From positions 150,021 to 214,020 of the forward strand of contig NZ_JPGL01000020.1 of assembly GCF_000732615.1 (NCBI RefSeq): a stretch of DNA of 64,000 nt, read 5' to 3'. Of the stretch, positions 23,325 to 35,189 are shown piece after piece. This stretch comes from Burkholderia paludis. Its GTDB lineage: Bacteria; Pseudomonadota; Gammaproteobacteria; Burkholderiales; Burkholderiaceae. Each line of letters opens with the position of its first letter. Position 1 is the stretch's first letter. The translations under genes and the position numbers were made by a program. Under the pieces are notes generated by a model. That model searched no databases, had not been told where the DNA came from, and worked only from the letters and a program-made list of their open reading frames with translations.

Positions 23325-24266
23325 TCATACCATCGCGCGTGCGTCGTCCCGACCGTCGCCGGGTTTGTCCGATGCCGGCGCAGTGCGATGGACCCGGCTC
23401 GACAGCAGCGTCGCCAGCACGATGCATGCACCGCCGGCCCACTCGCGCGCGGTCGGCAGCTCGTTCGCGAACACCCATGCCGACAGCGCGGTGATCACGA
23501 TCTCGAACAGCATGATGATCGACGCACGGTTCGCCGGCACCCGCGCGAGCCCGTATTGCACGAGCAGGTTGTTCGACGCCATCGTCACGCCGATCGCGGC
23601 GATGATCAGCGCGGCGACGCCGAGCTGGCCGCCCGCCGGCACGGCGGGCCAGCCCTCGAACAGCGACGCGATCGCACCGAACACCGCCGCGCCGCCGAAC
23701 AGCGTCGCGGTGCGCATCTCCGCGCGCATCTCCGGCAGCTCGCGGCTCGCCTTGATCACGAGCACGTTGCTCATCGCGAAGCTCAGCCCGGCGGCGAGGC
23801 CGGCCCATTCGGCCGGGCTGGCCGGCAGCGGCAGGCCGAGCTGCGGCGACCACAGCATCAGCATCGCGCCGCCGATCGACAGCGCGGCAAGGCCGGCGCC
23901 GGCCCAGGTGAGCCGCTCGCGCAGCAGGAAGTGCGCGTAGATCGCGGTCCACGCCGGGGTCAGGTAGAACAGCAGCATCACGCGCAGCACCTCGCCGTGG
24001 ATCGTGCCCCATACGAACCCGAGGTTCGTCACGCCGGCCGTCACCGCGATGCCGGGCAGCACCCAGTGCCAGCGCAGCGTCGCGATCGTGCGGTGCCGCG
24101 CGACGACCACGAACAGGAACGCGACGAGGCTCGTCAGCGCGCTCGCCAGCGTGCCCGTCAGGCCGAGCGACGCGAGGATCCGCAACGGATACCAGATCAG
24201 GCCCCATACCGATGCGCCGATCAGGATGGCCAGCGTCGGCAGACTGCCGCGTACCGCGTTATTCAT
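23325..24266 (-). CDS. EamA/DMT-family transporter
   Basis: Inner-membrane permease of the drug/metabolite transporter superfamily, 313 residues with ten predicted hydrophobic helices arranged as two EamA repeats (first from LPTLAILIGASVWGLIWYPL; second starting near GLAAGLSFAMSNVLVIKAS). The substrate is unknown; relatives export amino acids or metabolites, or import them. The start at 24266 (MNNAVRGSLPT) removes an upstream stretch with no membrane character. It is divergent from dapC and 139 bases upstream of smc. Confidence 0.88.
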   Translation of the reverse strand: MNNAVRGSLPTLAILIGASVWGLIWYPLRILASLGLTGTLASALTSLVAFLFVVVARHRTIATLRWHWVLPGIAVTAGVTNLGFVWGTIHGEVLRVMLLFYLTPAWTAIYAHFLLRERLTWAGAGLAALSIGGAMLMLWSPQLGLPLPASPAEWAGLAAGLSFAMSNVLVIKASRELPEMRAEMRTATLFGGAAVFGAIASLFEGWPAVPAGGQLGVAALIIAAIGVTMASNNLLVQYGLARVPANRASIIMLFEIVITALSAWVFANELPTAREWAGGACIVLATLLSSRVHRTAPASDKPGDGRDDARAMV

Positions 24267-24336
24267 TTGATTCGATACCTTTTGTTCGACCGGCCCGGCC
24301 GCCGTTCCGGCGGGCCGCGACCACATTCCGTCACGC

Positions 24337-24342
24337 TATAAT
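24337..24342 (+). promoter_or_regulatory. Possible -10 box upstream of dapC
   Basis: A consensus TATAAT lies 83 bases before dapC. No good -35 hexamer is seen at the right distance. Confidence 0.4.
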
Positions 24343-24425
24343 CATTCGTTGCGACCCGCGCGCCGTCGGCGCCCGTTCGCAGCCGTGCGGCGCGCCTGCC
24401 GCTTCTTTCGCTCCAACCGGCCGCG

Positions 24426-25658
24426 ATGGCCGCTTCGCCCGTGAACCCTCGACTCGACTCGCTCCAGCCCTATCCCTTCGAAAAGCTGCGCGCCCTGTTC
24501 AAGGACGTGACGCCGTCCGGCGCCCTCAAACCGATCAGCTTCGGCATCGGCGAGCCCAAGCACGCGACTCCGGCGCTGATCCGCGACGCCGTGGTGGCCT
24601 CGCTCGACGGGCTCGCGTCGTACCCGGCCACCGCCGGCTCGGACGCGCTGCGCACGTCGATCGCGCACTGGCTGGAGCGCCGCTACGGGCTGCCCGCGAT
24701 CGATCCGGCCACGCAGGTGCTGCCCGTGTCGGGGTCGCGCGAAGCGCTGTTCTCGCTCGCCCAGACCGTCATCGACGCCCGTCCGTCCGAACGGGGCGAG
24801 AAGGCGATCGTACTCTGTCCGAATCCTTTCTATCAAATTTACGAAGGCGCGGCACTGCTGGCCGGTGCCGAACCCTATTTCGCGAACAGCGACCCGGCCC
24901 GCAACTTCGCGTGCGACTACGCGGCCGTGCCCGACGACGTGTGGGCCCGCACGCAGCTGCTGTACGTGTGCTCGCCCGGCAACCCGACCGGCGCCGTGCT
25001 GACGCTCGACGACTGGCGCGAGCTGTTCGCGCTGTCCGACCGGCACGGTTTCGTGATCGCGTCCGACGAGTGCTATTCGGAAATCTACTTCGACGAGGCG
25101 GCGCCGCCGCTCGGCGGCCTCGAGGCCGCGCATCGCCTCGGCCGCGGCTTCGAGCGTCTCGTGATGCTGTCGAGCCTGTCGAAGCGCTCGAACGTCCCGG
25201 GCATGCGCTCCGGCTTCGTCGCCGGCGACGCCGCGCTGCTGAAGCAATTCCTGCTGTACCGCACGTACCACGGCGCGGCGCTGTCGCCGGTCTGGCAGCA
25301 CGCGAGCATCGCCGCGTGGAACGACGAGGCACACGTGCGCGAGAACCGCGCGCTGTACCTGCAGAAGTTCAGCACGGTCACGCCGATGCTCGCCGACGTG
25401 CTCGACGTGAAACTGCCCGACGCTGCGTTCTACCTGTGGGCGAACGTGTCCCGCACCGGGCTGTCGGACACCGAGTTCGCCCGCCGCCTGTACGCCGACT
25501 ATAATGTGACGGTTCTGCCCGGTTCCTATCTGGCGCGCGATGCGCACGGTACGAATCCGGGCCGCGATTTCATCCGGATCGCGCTCGTCGCGGGCACCCC
25601 CGAATGCGTCGAGGGCGCGCAACGCATCGTCGATTTCTGCCGGGCTCTCGCGCGGTAA
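24426..25658 (+). CDS. dapC: Succinyldiaminopimelate transaminase
   Basis: PLP-dependent class I/II aminotransferase forming N-succinyl-LL-2,6-diaminopimelate in the succinylase branch of lysine/DAP synthesis. It has 410 residues. The substrate/PLP region has [11 protein letters not shown], and the PLP-binding lysine is in [15 protein letters not shown]. Adjacent dapD and dapE support this role over other aminotransferases. It is the first of four close plus-strand genes. Confidence 0.94.
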   Translation: MAASPVNPRLDSLQPYPFEKLRALFKDVTPSGALKPISFGIGEPKHATPALIRDAVVASLDGLASYPATAGSDALRTSIAHWLERRYGLPAIDPATQVLPVSGSREALFSLAQTVIDARPSERGEKAIVLCPNPFYQIYEGAALLAGAEPYFANSDPARNFACDYAAVPDDVWARTQLLYVCSPGNPTGAVLTLDDWRELFALSDRHGFVIASDECYSEIYFDEAAPPLGGLEAAHRLGRGFERLVMLSSLSKRSNVPGMRSGFVAGDAALLKQFLLYRTYHGAALSPVWQHASIAAWNDEAHVRENRALYLQKFSTVTPMLADVLDVKLPDAAFYLWANVSRTGLSDTEFARRLYADYNVTVLPGSYLARDAHGTNPGRDFIRIALVAGTPECVEGAQRIVDFCRALAR

Positions 25659-25702
25659 TCGTCCAATCCGATCAATTCCATCCATCTCCTGCGAAAACGA
25701 AC

Positions 25703-26529
25703 ATGTCGCAACAACTTCAGCAAATCATCGATACCGCCTGGGAAAACCGCGCCGAGCTGTCGCCGAAGGCCGCACCGGCCGACGTCCGTGAAGCCGTCGC
25801 GCACGCGATCGAGCAGCTCGACAAAGGCGCGCTGCGCGTGGCCGAGAAGATCGACGGCAACTGGACCGTGCACCAGTGGCTGAAGAAGGCCGTGCTGCTG
25901 TCGTTCCGCCTGGAGGACAACGCGCCGATGCCGGCCGGCGGCTACTCGCAGTTCTACGACAAGGTGCCGTCGAAGTTCGCGAACTACACGACTGAAGATT
26001 TCGCCGCGGGCGGCTTCCGCGTCGTTCCGCCGGCCATCGCGCGCCGCGGTTCGTTCATCGCGAAGAACGTCGTGCTGATGCCGTCGTACACGAACATCGG
26101 CGCCTACGTCGACGAAGGCACGATGGTCGACACGTGGGCGACGGTCGGCTCGTGCGCGCAGATCGGCAAGAACGTCCACCTGTCGGGCGGCGTCGGCATC
26201 GGCGGCGTGCTGGAGCCGCTGCAGGCAAACCCGGTCATCATCGAGGACAACTGCTTCATCGGCGCGCGCTCGGAAGTCGTCGAAGGCGTGATCGTCGAGG
26301 AAAACTCGGTGATCTCGATGGGCGTGTACCTCGGCCAGAGCACGAAGATCTACGATCGCGAAACGGGCGAAGTCAGCTACGGCCGCATCCCGGCCGGCTC
26401 GGTCGTCGTCGCCGGCAACCTGCCGTCGAAGGACGGCTCGCACAGCCTGTACTGCGCGGTGATCGTCAAGAAGGTCGACGCGAAGACCCGCGCGAAGGTC
26501 GGCCTCAACGAGCTGCTGCGAGGCGACTG

Positions 26530-26530
<1 letters not shown>
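25703..26530 (+). CDS. dapD: 2,3,4,5-tetrahydropyridine-2,6-dicarboxylate N-succinyltransferase
   Basis: Transfers succinyl from succinyl-CoA to tetrahydrodipicolinate. It has 275 residues from [20 protein letters not shown]; the longer frame to 25604 is not family-like. The C-terminal half shows the hexapeptide pattern of a left-handed beta helix ([20 protein letters not shown], then [11 protein letters not shown]). It is 44 bases after dapC, and its TGA overlaps the ATG of the next gene. Confidence 0.96.
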
Positions 26531-28124
<1,594 letters not shown>

Positions 28125-28135
28125 CGGAGCCTCGC

Positions 28136-29044
28136 ATGACGACACCTTTTGCAACTGTCCGGGACCTGCTGCGCTATGCGGTCACGCGCTTCTCGAAGGC
28201 GAAGCTCGCATTCGGCCACGGCTCCGACAACGCGTACGACGAAGCGGCCTACCTCGTGCTGCACACGCTCGAGCTGCCGCTCGACACGCTCGAGCCGTTC
28301 CTCGATGCGCGGCTGCTGCCCGACGAAATCGCGGCCGTGCTTGCCGTGATCGAACGGCGCGCGGCCGACCGCGTGCCGGCCGCGTACCTCACGCATGAAG
28401 CCTGGATGCACGGCCACCGCTTCTACGTCGACGAGCGCGTGATCGTGCCGCGCTCGTTCATCGGCGAACTGCTCGACGACGGGCTGCAGCCGTACGTCGC
28501 CGATCCCGAGCAGGTCGGCGCGGTGCTCGAGCTGTGCACGGGCTCCGGCTGCCTCGCGATCCTGGCGGCCAGCGCGTTCCCGAACGCCGAGGTCGATGCG
28601 GTCGACCTGTCCGACAAGGCACTCGAAGTCGCGGAGATCAACGTGCGCGACTACGGCCTCGAAGATCGCATCACGCTGCACCGCGGCGACCTCTATGCAC
28701 CGCTGCCCGCGTTCCGCGCCGATCCCGACGCTCGCTACGACGTGATCCTGACCAACCCGCCGTACGTGAACGCATCGTCGATGGCCGCGCTGCCGCCCGA
28801 ATACCGGCACGAGCCGGAGATGGCGCTCGCGGGCGGCGACGACGGGATGGACATCGTCCGACGCATCGTCGCCGAAGCGCATCGCTGGCTGCACGACGAC
28901 GGTATCCTGGTCGTCGAGATCGGCAACGAGCGCGACAACGTCGAAGCCGCGTTCGGCGGCCTCGAACTCACGTGGCTGCCCACCAGCGCGGGCGACGATG
29001 CCGTGTTCCTGATCCAGGCGTCGGACCTGCCGCGCAAGGCCTGA
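28136..29044 (+). CDS. prmB: 50S ribosomal protein L3 N5-glutamine methyltransferase
   Basis: SAM-dependent methyltransferase of the HemK/PrmB group, 302 residues. The SAM site is LELCTGSGCLAIL and the glutamine-binding motif is TNPPYVNASSM. PrmB is preferred over PrmC (HemK) because of the long N-terminal region (YAVTRFSKAKLAFGHGSDNA), which is typical of PrmB. It is 11 bases after dapE. Confidence 0.93.
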   Translation: MTTPFATVRDLLRYAVTRFSKAKLAFGHGSDNAYDEAAYLVLHTLELPLDTLEPFLDARLLPDEIAAVLAVIERRAADRVPAAYLTHEAWMHGHRFYVDERVIVPRSFIGELLDDGLQPYVADPEQVGAVLELCTGSGCLAILAASAFPNAEVDAVDLSDKALEVAEINVRDYGLEDRITLHRGDLYAPLPAFRADPDARYDVILTNPPYVNASSMAALPPEYRHEPEMALAGGDDGMDIVRRIVAEAHRWLHDDGILVVEIGNERDNVEAAFGGLELTWLPTSAGDDAVFLIQASDLPRKA

Positions 29045-29148
29045 GCCTCCTTTCCGTGCGGCGCGGTACACCGCTGCGCCGCGCGGTTGGGTAAGATGCG
29101 CGTAAGCGGCCGCCGCGCCGCACGACTTCAGGAGTCCGTCACGCGCCC

Positions 29149-30588
29149 ATGACCCTCGACTGGCTACATCTCGGTACCCTGATCCTGACGATCCACGTGC
29201 TCGGGATCGTCGCGGCGTTCCACGCGATCATGAACACGCGCACGTCGCAAGGCGCGATCGCGTGGGCCGTCTCGCTCGCGGCCATGCCGTACCTGACGCT
29301 CATTCCGTACCTGTTCCTCGGGCGCAGCAAGTTCTCCGGCTACGTCGACGCGCGGCGCCACGAGCTGGAGATGTTGCGCATGCACACACCGCGCTCGCCC
29401 TGGCTCAGCACCGACGCAACCGACGGCCCGGCCGCCGACGCCATCGGCCAGGCGGCCGTGCTCGCGCTCACGCGGCTCGGCGGCATGCCGTTCCTCGGCG
29501 GCAACTCGGTGCGCACGCTCGTGAACGGCGAAGCGACGTTCTCGGCGATCCTGTCGGCCATCGACGCCGCGCGCGATTACGTGGTCGTCCAGTTCTTCAT
29601 CGTGCGCGACGATGCGCTCGGCCAGATGCTGCGCGACGCGCTGCTCGCGCGCGCGGCAGCCGGCGTGCGCTGCTGCCTGCTGTACGACAGCATCGGCAGC
29701 TTCGACCTGCCGCACAGCTATGTCGACGCGCTGCGCCGGGGCGGCGTCGAGGTTCACCCGTTCGCGACCAACCGCAAATTCGTCAACCGTTTCCAGCTCA
29801 ACTTCCGCAACCATCGCAAGATCGTCGTGATCGACGGCAATCGCGCGTTCGTCGGCGGCCACAACGTCGGCGTCGAATATCTCGGCGCGAAGCCGCGCCT
29901 GTCGCCGTGGCGCGACACGCACATCGAGATCCGCGGCCCGGTGGTCGCGAGCATCCAGTACGTGTTCGCCGAAGACTGGCACTGGGCGACGCAGAAACTG
30001 CCACCGCTCGCGCTGCCGCCGCCGGCGCAGCCGGGCGACAACATGCATTGCCTCGCGGTGCCGATGGGGCCGGCCGACAAGCAGGAAACGGGCTCGCTGT
30101 TCTTCGTCGAGGCGATCAACGCCGCGCGCGAACGCGTCTGGATCACCTCGCCGTACCTCGTCCCCGACGAGGCCGTGATCTCCGCGCTGAAGCTCGCCGT
30201 GATGCGCGGCGTCGACGTACGCATCCTGATCCCGAGCCGGCGCGATCACTATGTGGTGTTCGAGGCGTCGAAGCTGTACGCGCGCGACCTGGTCGATGCC
30301 GGCGTCAAGGTGTTCCGCTACCGTCCCGGCTTCCTGCACCAGAAGGTCGTGCTGATCGACCGCAGCGCGGCCGCGATCGGCAGCGCGAATCTCGACAACC
30401 GCTCGTTCCGCCTCAATTTCGAGATCATGGTGCTGACCGTCGACCGCGCATTCGCCGACGAGGTCGAGACGATGCTCGACGCCGACTTCGCGCAGGCGTA
30501 CGAGGTCGATGCGGACGAATACCGCCGGTCGCCCGCGTGGCGGCGCATCGCGATGCACGTCGCGCGGCTGTTCGCGCCGATCCTGTAA
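29149..30588 (+). CDS. cls: Cardiolipin synthase (phospholipase D superfamily)
   Basis: Membrane-associated enzyme condensing phosphatidylglycerols to cardiolipin. It has 479 residues with two N-terminal membrane helices (about residues 5-25 and 38-58) and two HKD motifs: NHRKIVVIDGNRAFVGGHN, and LHQKVVLIDRSAAAIGSANL followed by DNRSF. An AGGAG Shine-Dalgarno sequence precedes the ATG. Length and paired motifs match ClsA-type enzymes. Confidence 0.93.
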   Translation: MTLDWLHLGTLILTIHVLGIVAAFHAIMNTRTSQGAIAWAVSLAAMPYLTLIPYLFLGRSKFSGYVDARRHELEMLRMHTPRSPWLSTDATDGPAADAIGQAAVLALTRLGGMPFLGGNSVRTLVNGEATFSAILSAIDAARDYVVVQFFIVRDDALGQMLRDALLARAAAGVRCCLLYDSIGSFDLPHSYVDALRRGGVEVHPFATNRKFVNRFQLNFRNHRKIVVIDGNRAFVGGHNVGVEYLGAKPRLSPWRDTHIEIRGPVVASIQYVFAEDWHWATQKLPPLALPPPAQPGDNMHCLAVPMGPADKQETGSLFFVEAINAARERVWITSPYLVPDEAVISALKLAVMRGVDVRILIPSRRDHYVVFEASKLYARDLVDAGVKVFRYRPGFLHQKVVLIDRSAAAIGSANLDNRSFRLNFEIMVLTVDRAFADEVETMLDADFAQAYEVDADEYRRSPAWRRIAMHVARLFAPIL

Positions 30589-30653
30589 CGGCCCGGGCGC
30601 CACCGGCGCCCGCGCGGCTACCTACCGGCGCAGCGGCAAACGCCCCGCCGCCG

Positions 30654-31133
30654 TCACAGCAGCTTGTCGATATCCGCGGCGATCTCGTCGGGCTTGGTCG
30701 ACGGAGCGTAGCGCTTGACGATGCGCCCTTCGCGATCGATCAGGAATTTCGTGAAATTCCACTTGATCGCCTTGAGCCCGAGAATGCCCGGCGCCTCGTC
30801 CGTCAGGTAGCGGTACAGCGGATGCACATGGTCGCCCTTCACGTCGATCTTCGCAAACATCGGGAACGTGACGCCGTAATTGCGCTCGCAGAACGCGCCG
30901 ATCTGCGCGGCGTCGCCGGGCTCCTGCTTGCCGAACTGGTTGCACGGGAAACCGAGCACGTAGAAGCCGCGCGCCGCGTACTGGTCGTACAGCTTCTGCA
31001 GACCCGCGTACTGCGGCGTGAAACCGCACTCGCTCGCGGTGTTGACGATCAGCAGCACCTTGCCGCGATACGCATCGAGCGTGGCCGGCGCGCCGGCGAG
31101 CGTCTCTGCGCTGAACGAATACAGGGTGGACAT
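30654..31133 (-). CDS. Glutathione peroxidase family protein
   Basis: Thiol peroxidase of 159 residues, likely thioredoxin- or glutathione-dependent reduction of hydroperoxides. The catalytic tetrad is visible: Cys in [11 protein letters not shown] (position about 36), Gln in NQFGKQEPG, and Trp/Asn in KWNFTKFL. A second Cys in AFCERNYG fits the resolving cysteine of 2-Cys enzymes. Related to E. coli BtuE. It is divergent from the ABC-F gene. Confidence 0.93.
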   Translation of the reverse strand: MSTLYSFSAETLAGAPATLDAYRGKVLLIVNTASECGFTPQYAGLQKLYDQYAARGFYVLGFPCNQFGKQEPGDAAQIGAFCERNYGVTFPMFAKIDVKGDHVHPLYRYLTDEAPGILGLKAIKWNFTKFLIDREGRIVKRYAPSTKPDEIAADIDKLL

Positions 31134-31269
31134 CGGGCACTCCTTTTACGAAACCGGATCGACGTGGAGTCTAGGCGAAATTGCAGCGTTGCGGCACTCG
31201 CCGAACGGCCGATGTCCGGCACAAGCGGCGCGCAGTCTAGAATAGCGGTTTTGGCCAGTCATTTCCGCC

Positions 31270-33201
31270 GTGATCCGTTTCAATCAGTTCAGCCTTGCGC
31301 GCGGCACCAAGCCGCTGTTCGAGTCGACCTCGTTCGTACTCAATCCCGGCGAGAAAGCCGGCCTGATCGGCGCGAACGGCGCCGGCAAGTCGACGCTGTT
31401 CGCCGTCCTGCGCGGCGAGCTGCACTCGGACGGCGGCGATTTCTCGATGCCGCCGTCGTGGCGGATCGCCCATGTGTCGCAGGAGACCCCCGCGGTCGAC
31501 CGCTCGGCACTCGAGTACACGCTCGACGGCGATGCCGCGCTGCGCGAGATCGAGGCGCGCATCGCCGCCGCATCGGCCGCGCATGACGGCGCCGCCGAAG
31601 CCGACGCGCACGCGGCGTTTGCCGACGCCGACGGCTACACCGCGCCCGCCCGCGCCGAAGCGCTGCTGCTGGGCCTCGGCTTCACGCTCGCGCAGACGCG
31701 CGAATCAGTCGCCAGCTTTTCCGGCGGCTGGCGCATGCGCCTGAATCTCGCGCAGGCGCTGATGTGCCGCTCCGACCTGCTGCTGCTCGACGAACCGACG
31801 AACCACCTCGACCTCGACGCGATCGTCTGGCTCGAAGACTGGCTGCATCGCTACCCCGGCACGCTCGTCGTGATTTCGCACGACCGCGAATTCCTCGATT
31901 CGATCTGCAACGTCACGCTGCATCTCGACAGCCGCCAGGTGAAGCGCTACGGCGGCAACTACTCGCAGTTCGAAGTGCTGCGCGCCCAGCAGCTGGCGCT
32001 GCAGCAAAGCGCTTACGAAAAGCAGCAGAAGACGATCGAGCACCTGCAGAGCTTCGTCGACCGCTTCAAGGCCAAGGCCACCAAGGCCAAGCAGGCGCAA
32101 AGCCGGATGAAGGCGCTCGAGAAGATGGAGCTGATCGCGCCCGCGCACATCGCGTCGCCGTTCACGTTCGAATTCCGCACACCCGACGCCGCGCCGAACC
32201 CGATGATGGTGATGGAAGAGGTCCGCTGCGGCTACCACGCCGACAACGGCGCGGAAATCCCGATCGTCGACCGCGTGGCGCTGTCGATCCAGAACGGGCA
32301 GCGCATCGGCCTGCTCGGCGCGAACGGCCAGGGCAAGTCGACGCTGATCAAGACACTGGCGGGCACGCTCGCGCCGCTGTCCGGCCAGGTGCGCGACGGC
32401 AAGGGGCTGACCATCGGCTATTTCGCGCAGCATCAGCTCGAAACGCTGCGCGAGGACGATTCGCCGCTCGCGCATCTGGCGCGGCTCGCACCCGACACGC
32501 GCGAGCAGGAACTGCGCGACTTCCTCGGCGGCTTCAATTTCTCGGGCGACATGGCGACGACCCCGGTCGGCCCGTTCTCGGGCGGCGAGAAGGCACGCCT
32601 CGCGCTCGCGCTGATCATCTGGCAGAAGCCGAACCTGCTGCTGCTCGACGAACCGACCAACCACCTCGACCTCGAAACGCGTCACGCGCTGACGATGGCG
32701 CTCGCGCAGTTCGAGGGCACGCTGATCCTCGTCTCGCACGATCGCCACCTGCTGCGCGCGACGACCGACCAGTTCATGCTGGTCGCGAAGCACCGCCTGC
32801 AGCCGTTCGACGGCGACCTCGACGACTACCGCGACTGGCTGCTGCAGCACGCGGCCGAGCAGCGCGCGGCCGCCAAGGCCGACAGCGCGGCTTCGCCGGG
32901 CGCGGGCGCCACCGCCAACCGCAAGGACCAGAAACGTCAGGCCGCCGAGGAACGGCAGCGCCTGTCGGTGCTGAAAAAGCCGCTGCAGACGCGCATCACG
33001 AAGCTCGAAAAGGAAATGGAGGCGCTGCACGCGGAAAAGGCGCGGCTCGACGCCTTCGTCGCCGATCCGGCGAGCTACGAGGCCGCACGCAAGACGGAAC
33101 TGACCGACGCGATCCGCAAGCTCGGGGACGTCACCTCGCGCCTCGAAACGATCGAGGCCGACTGGCTCGCCGCGCAGGAAGAACTCGAGCAGATCGGCTG
33201 A
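31270..33201 (+). CDS. ABC-F family ATP-binding protein (YheS/Uup-like)
   Basis: Soluble tandem ATPase of the ABC-F group, which acts on ribosomes rather than in transport. It has 643 residues from a GTG start. The first nucleotide domain has GANGAGKST and LLLLDEPTNHLDLDAIVWLE; the second has GANGQGKST and FSGGEKARLALALI with LLDEPTNHLDLETRHAL. A basic inter-domain linker (near residues 250-290, rich in Lys/Ala) and a C-terminal coiled coil (about 575-643) are seen. These features fit YheS best; Uup is the alternative. Confidence 0.92.
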   Translation: MIRFNQFSLARGTKPLFESTSFVLNPGEKAGLIGANGAGKSTLFAVLRGELHSDGGDFSMPPSWRIAHVSQETPAVDRSALEYTLDGDAALREIEARIAAASAAHDGAAEADAHAAFADADGYTAPARAEALLLGLGFTLAQTRESVASFSGGWRMRLNLAQALMCRSDLLLLDEPTNHLDLDAIVWLEDWLHRYPGTLVVISHDREFLDSICNVTLHLDSRQVKRYGGNYSQFEVLRAQQLALQQSAYEKQQKTIEHLQSFVDRFKAKATKAKQAQSRMKALEKMELIAPAHIASPFTFEFRTPDAAPNPMMVMEEVRCGYHADNGAEIPIVDRVALSIQNGQRIGLLGANGQGKSTLIKTLAGTLAPLSGQVRDGKGLTIGYFAQHQLETLREDDSPLAHLARLAPDTREQELRDFLGGFNFSGDMATTPVGPFSGGEKARLALALIIWQKPNLLLLDEPTNHLDLETRHALTMALAQFEGTLILVSHDRHLLRATTDQFMLVAKHRLQPFDGDLDDYRDWLLQHAAEQRAAAKADSAASPGAGATANRKDQKRQAAEERQRLSVLKKPLQTRITKLEKEMEALHAEKARLDAFVADPASYEAARKTELTDAIRKLGDVTSRLETIEADWLAAQEELEQIG

Positions 33202-33388
33202 CAGCGGCCGCTGCACGGCCGGCCGATACGCCGGCCCGGCGTGCGGGCCGCTTCGGGGCGCCCCGGTGCCTCGCCCGGGCCACACCCCTTGCGCCGGGCC
33301 CGGATGCGACAAGGCCGGGCACGCCGGCCCGGCCTGTTCAGTGATCGTTGTCGTTCCCGGTGCGCGGGCAGCTCGCCGCGCTGCCGGC

Positions 33389-33655
33389 TCAGCGGCGCGG
33401 CAGCGTGTCGCGCGGCATCTGCTCGTCGTCGCCCATCAGGTGCCGGCGCCCTTCGGTCGGCCGCCGGATCGCCGCGGCAACTTCCGCTTCCGTCACGTCC
33501 TCGGACACGACCTTGCGCGCCAGCCGCCCTTCGTCGTCGATCCATTCGACGATCCGGCATCCGCCGCCCCAGGGCTGGAGAATCGGCTCCGACACGCGGC
33601 AGCCGCGCAGGTTGTAAAGGCGGTCGCCCGGCGCTTCCCCATACGATTTCAACAT
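33389..33655 (-). CDS. Small conserved protein, DUF2866-like
   Basis: 88 residues from the ATG at 33655, which has an AAAGGGA Shine-Dalgarno sequence five bases upstream. An upstream ATG/alternative start at 33685 lacks one. The sequence is mixed and soluble (LYNLRGCRVSEPILQPWGGG, then EWIDDEGRLARKVVSEDVTE) with no signal or membrane segment. It resembles small Burkholderia proteins annotated as DUF2866, from memory. Function is unknown. It lies between the ABC-F gene and radA. Confidence 0.72.
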   Translation of the reverse strand: MLKSYGEAPGDRLYNLRGCRVSEPILQPWGGGCRIVEWIDDEGRLARKVVSEDVTEAEVAAAIRRPTEGRRHLMGDDEQMPRDTLPRR

Positions 33656-33801
33656 AGGTTCCCTTTGCGTTGCGCGGTTCGACAATCCGGCAAAGGATAG
33701 GGAAAAGCAATGTCCGGCGGGTTACAGAACCCTACATATTCTTTACAACGAATTACGCGACAGATCGCAGGCAGGCCCGGCCGGCATGGCTGCCGGGCCG
33801 G

Positions 33802-35178
33802 TCACTCGAGATCGCGCACGCGGTCGATCGCCTGCTCGATGCGCTCGACGGCCATCACGTTCAGCCCCTCGATCGCCTGTTTCGGCGCGTTCGCCTTCGG
33901 AATCAGCGCGGACGTGAAGCCGAGCTTCGCCGCCTCGCGCAGCCGCTCCTGCCCGCGCGGAGACGGCCGGATCTCGCCCGCCAGCCCCACTTCGCCGAAC
34001 ACGATCAGCCCCTTCGGCAGCGCCTTGTTGCGCATCGACGAATGGATCGCGAGCAGCACCGCGAGGTCGGCGGCCGGCTCGGTGATCTTCACGCCACCCA
34101 CCGCGTTGAGGAACACGTCCTGGTCGAAGCACGCGATGCCCGCATGCCGGTGCAGCACCGCGAGCAGCATCGCGAGCCGGTTCTGCTCGAGGCCGACCGC
34201 GAGCCGGCGCGGATTCGGCACGTGCGCCGTATCGACGAGCGCCTGGATTTCGACGAGCAGCGGACGCGTGCCCTCCTGCGTGACGAGCACGCACGAGCCG
34301 GGCACGACCTGCTCGTGCTGCGACAGGAACAGCGCAGACGGATTCGCGACGCCGCGCAGCCCGCGCTCGGTCATCGCGAACACGCCCAGCTCGTTGACGG
34401 CGCCGAAGCGGTTCTTGAACGCGCGCACGAGCCGGAACGACGAATGCGTGTCGCCTTCGAAATACAGCACCGTGTCGACGATGTGCTCGAGCACGCGCGG
34501 GCCGGCCAGGTTGCCCTCCTTCGTCACGTGCCCGACCATGATGATCGCGGTGCCCGACTGCTTCGCGATGCGCGTGAGCTGCGCCGCGCATTCGCGCACC
34601 TGCGCGACCGAGCCCGGCGCCGACGTGAGCGCCTCCGAATAGACGGTCTGGATCGAGTCGATGACGGCCACGTCCGGCCGTTCCGCGTCGATCGCGGCCT
34701 GGATCTTTTCGAGCTGGATCTCGGCGAGCAGCTTCAGTTCGGCCGCCGGCGTGCCACCGTCGAGCAACGCCAGCCGTTGCGCGCGCAACGCGATCTGCGC
34801 GGCCGATTCCTCGCCGCTGATATACAGCGCGCGCCGCTCGTTCGCGATGTCGGCGAGCGACTGCAGCAAGAGCGTCGACTTGCCGATGCCCGGGTCGCCG
34901 CCGATCAGCACGACGCCGCCGGCAACCAGCCCGCCGCCGAGCACGCGATCGAATTCGCCGATGCCGGTCGAGAAGCGCGGCACGTCGGCCGCCTCGATGT
35001 CGACGAGGCGCTGGACGGGCGCCCGCTTCGCGAGCGACTGGAAACGGTGGGCGGACGGCGACTCGGCAACCGATTCGACGAGCGTGTTCCAGGCCTGGCA
35101 CGACGGGCACTGCCCCTGCCACTTCGGGGTCTGCCCGCCGCACTCGCTGCAGACGTAGACGGTTTTCTGTTTGGCCAC
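33802..35178 (-). CDS. radA: DNA repair protein RadA
   Basis: RecA-like motor that helps branch migration in recombination. It has 458 residues from a GTG start at 35178 (VAKQKTVYVCSECGG). It has an N-terminal four-Cys zinc finger (CSECGGQTPKWQGQCPSC), Walker A GGDPGIGKSTLL, the RadA-specific KNRFG motif (AFKNRFGAVNELG) and a C-terminal Lon-protease-like domain (about 290-458). The start is 11 bases after the alr stop, so the two form one operon. Confidence 0.95.
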   Translation of the reverse strand: MAKQKTVYVCSECGGQTPKWQGQCPSCQAWNTLVESVAESPSAHRFQSLAKRAPVQRLVDIEAADVPRFSTGIGEFDRVLGGGLVAGGVVLIGGDPGIGKSTLLLQSLADIANERRALYISGEESAAQIALRAQRLALLDGGTPAAELKLLAEIQLEKIQAAIDAERPDVAVIDSIQTVYSEALTSAPGSVAQVRECAAQLTRIAKQSGTAIIMVGHVTKEGNLAGPRVLEHIVDTVLYFEGDTHSSFRLVRAFKNRFGAVNELGVFAMTERGLRGVANPSALFLSQHEQVVPGSCVLVTQEGTRPLLVEIQALVDTAHVPNPRRLAVGLEQNRLAMLLAVLHRHAGIACFDQDVFLNAVGGVKITEPAADLAVLLAIHSSMRNKALPKGLIVFGEVGLAGEIRPSPRGQERLREAAKLGFTSALIPKANAPKQAIEGLNVMAVERIEQAIDRVRDLE

Positions 35179-35189
35179 GCGTGACGCCC

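Noticed and set aside
19586..23494. 1302-residue open frame on the plus strand
   Set aside because: It is exactly antisense to smc. Codon bias in GC-rich DNA leaves the opposite frame open; the translation is Arg/Leu-rich with no domain.
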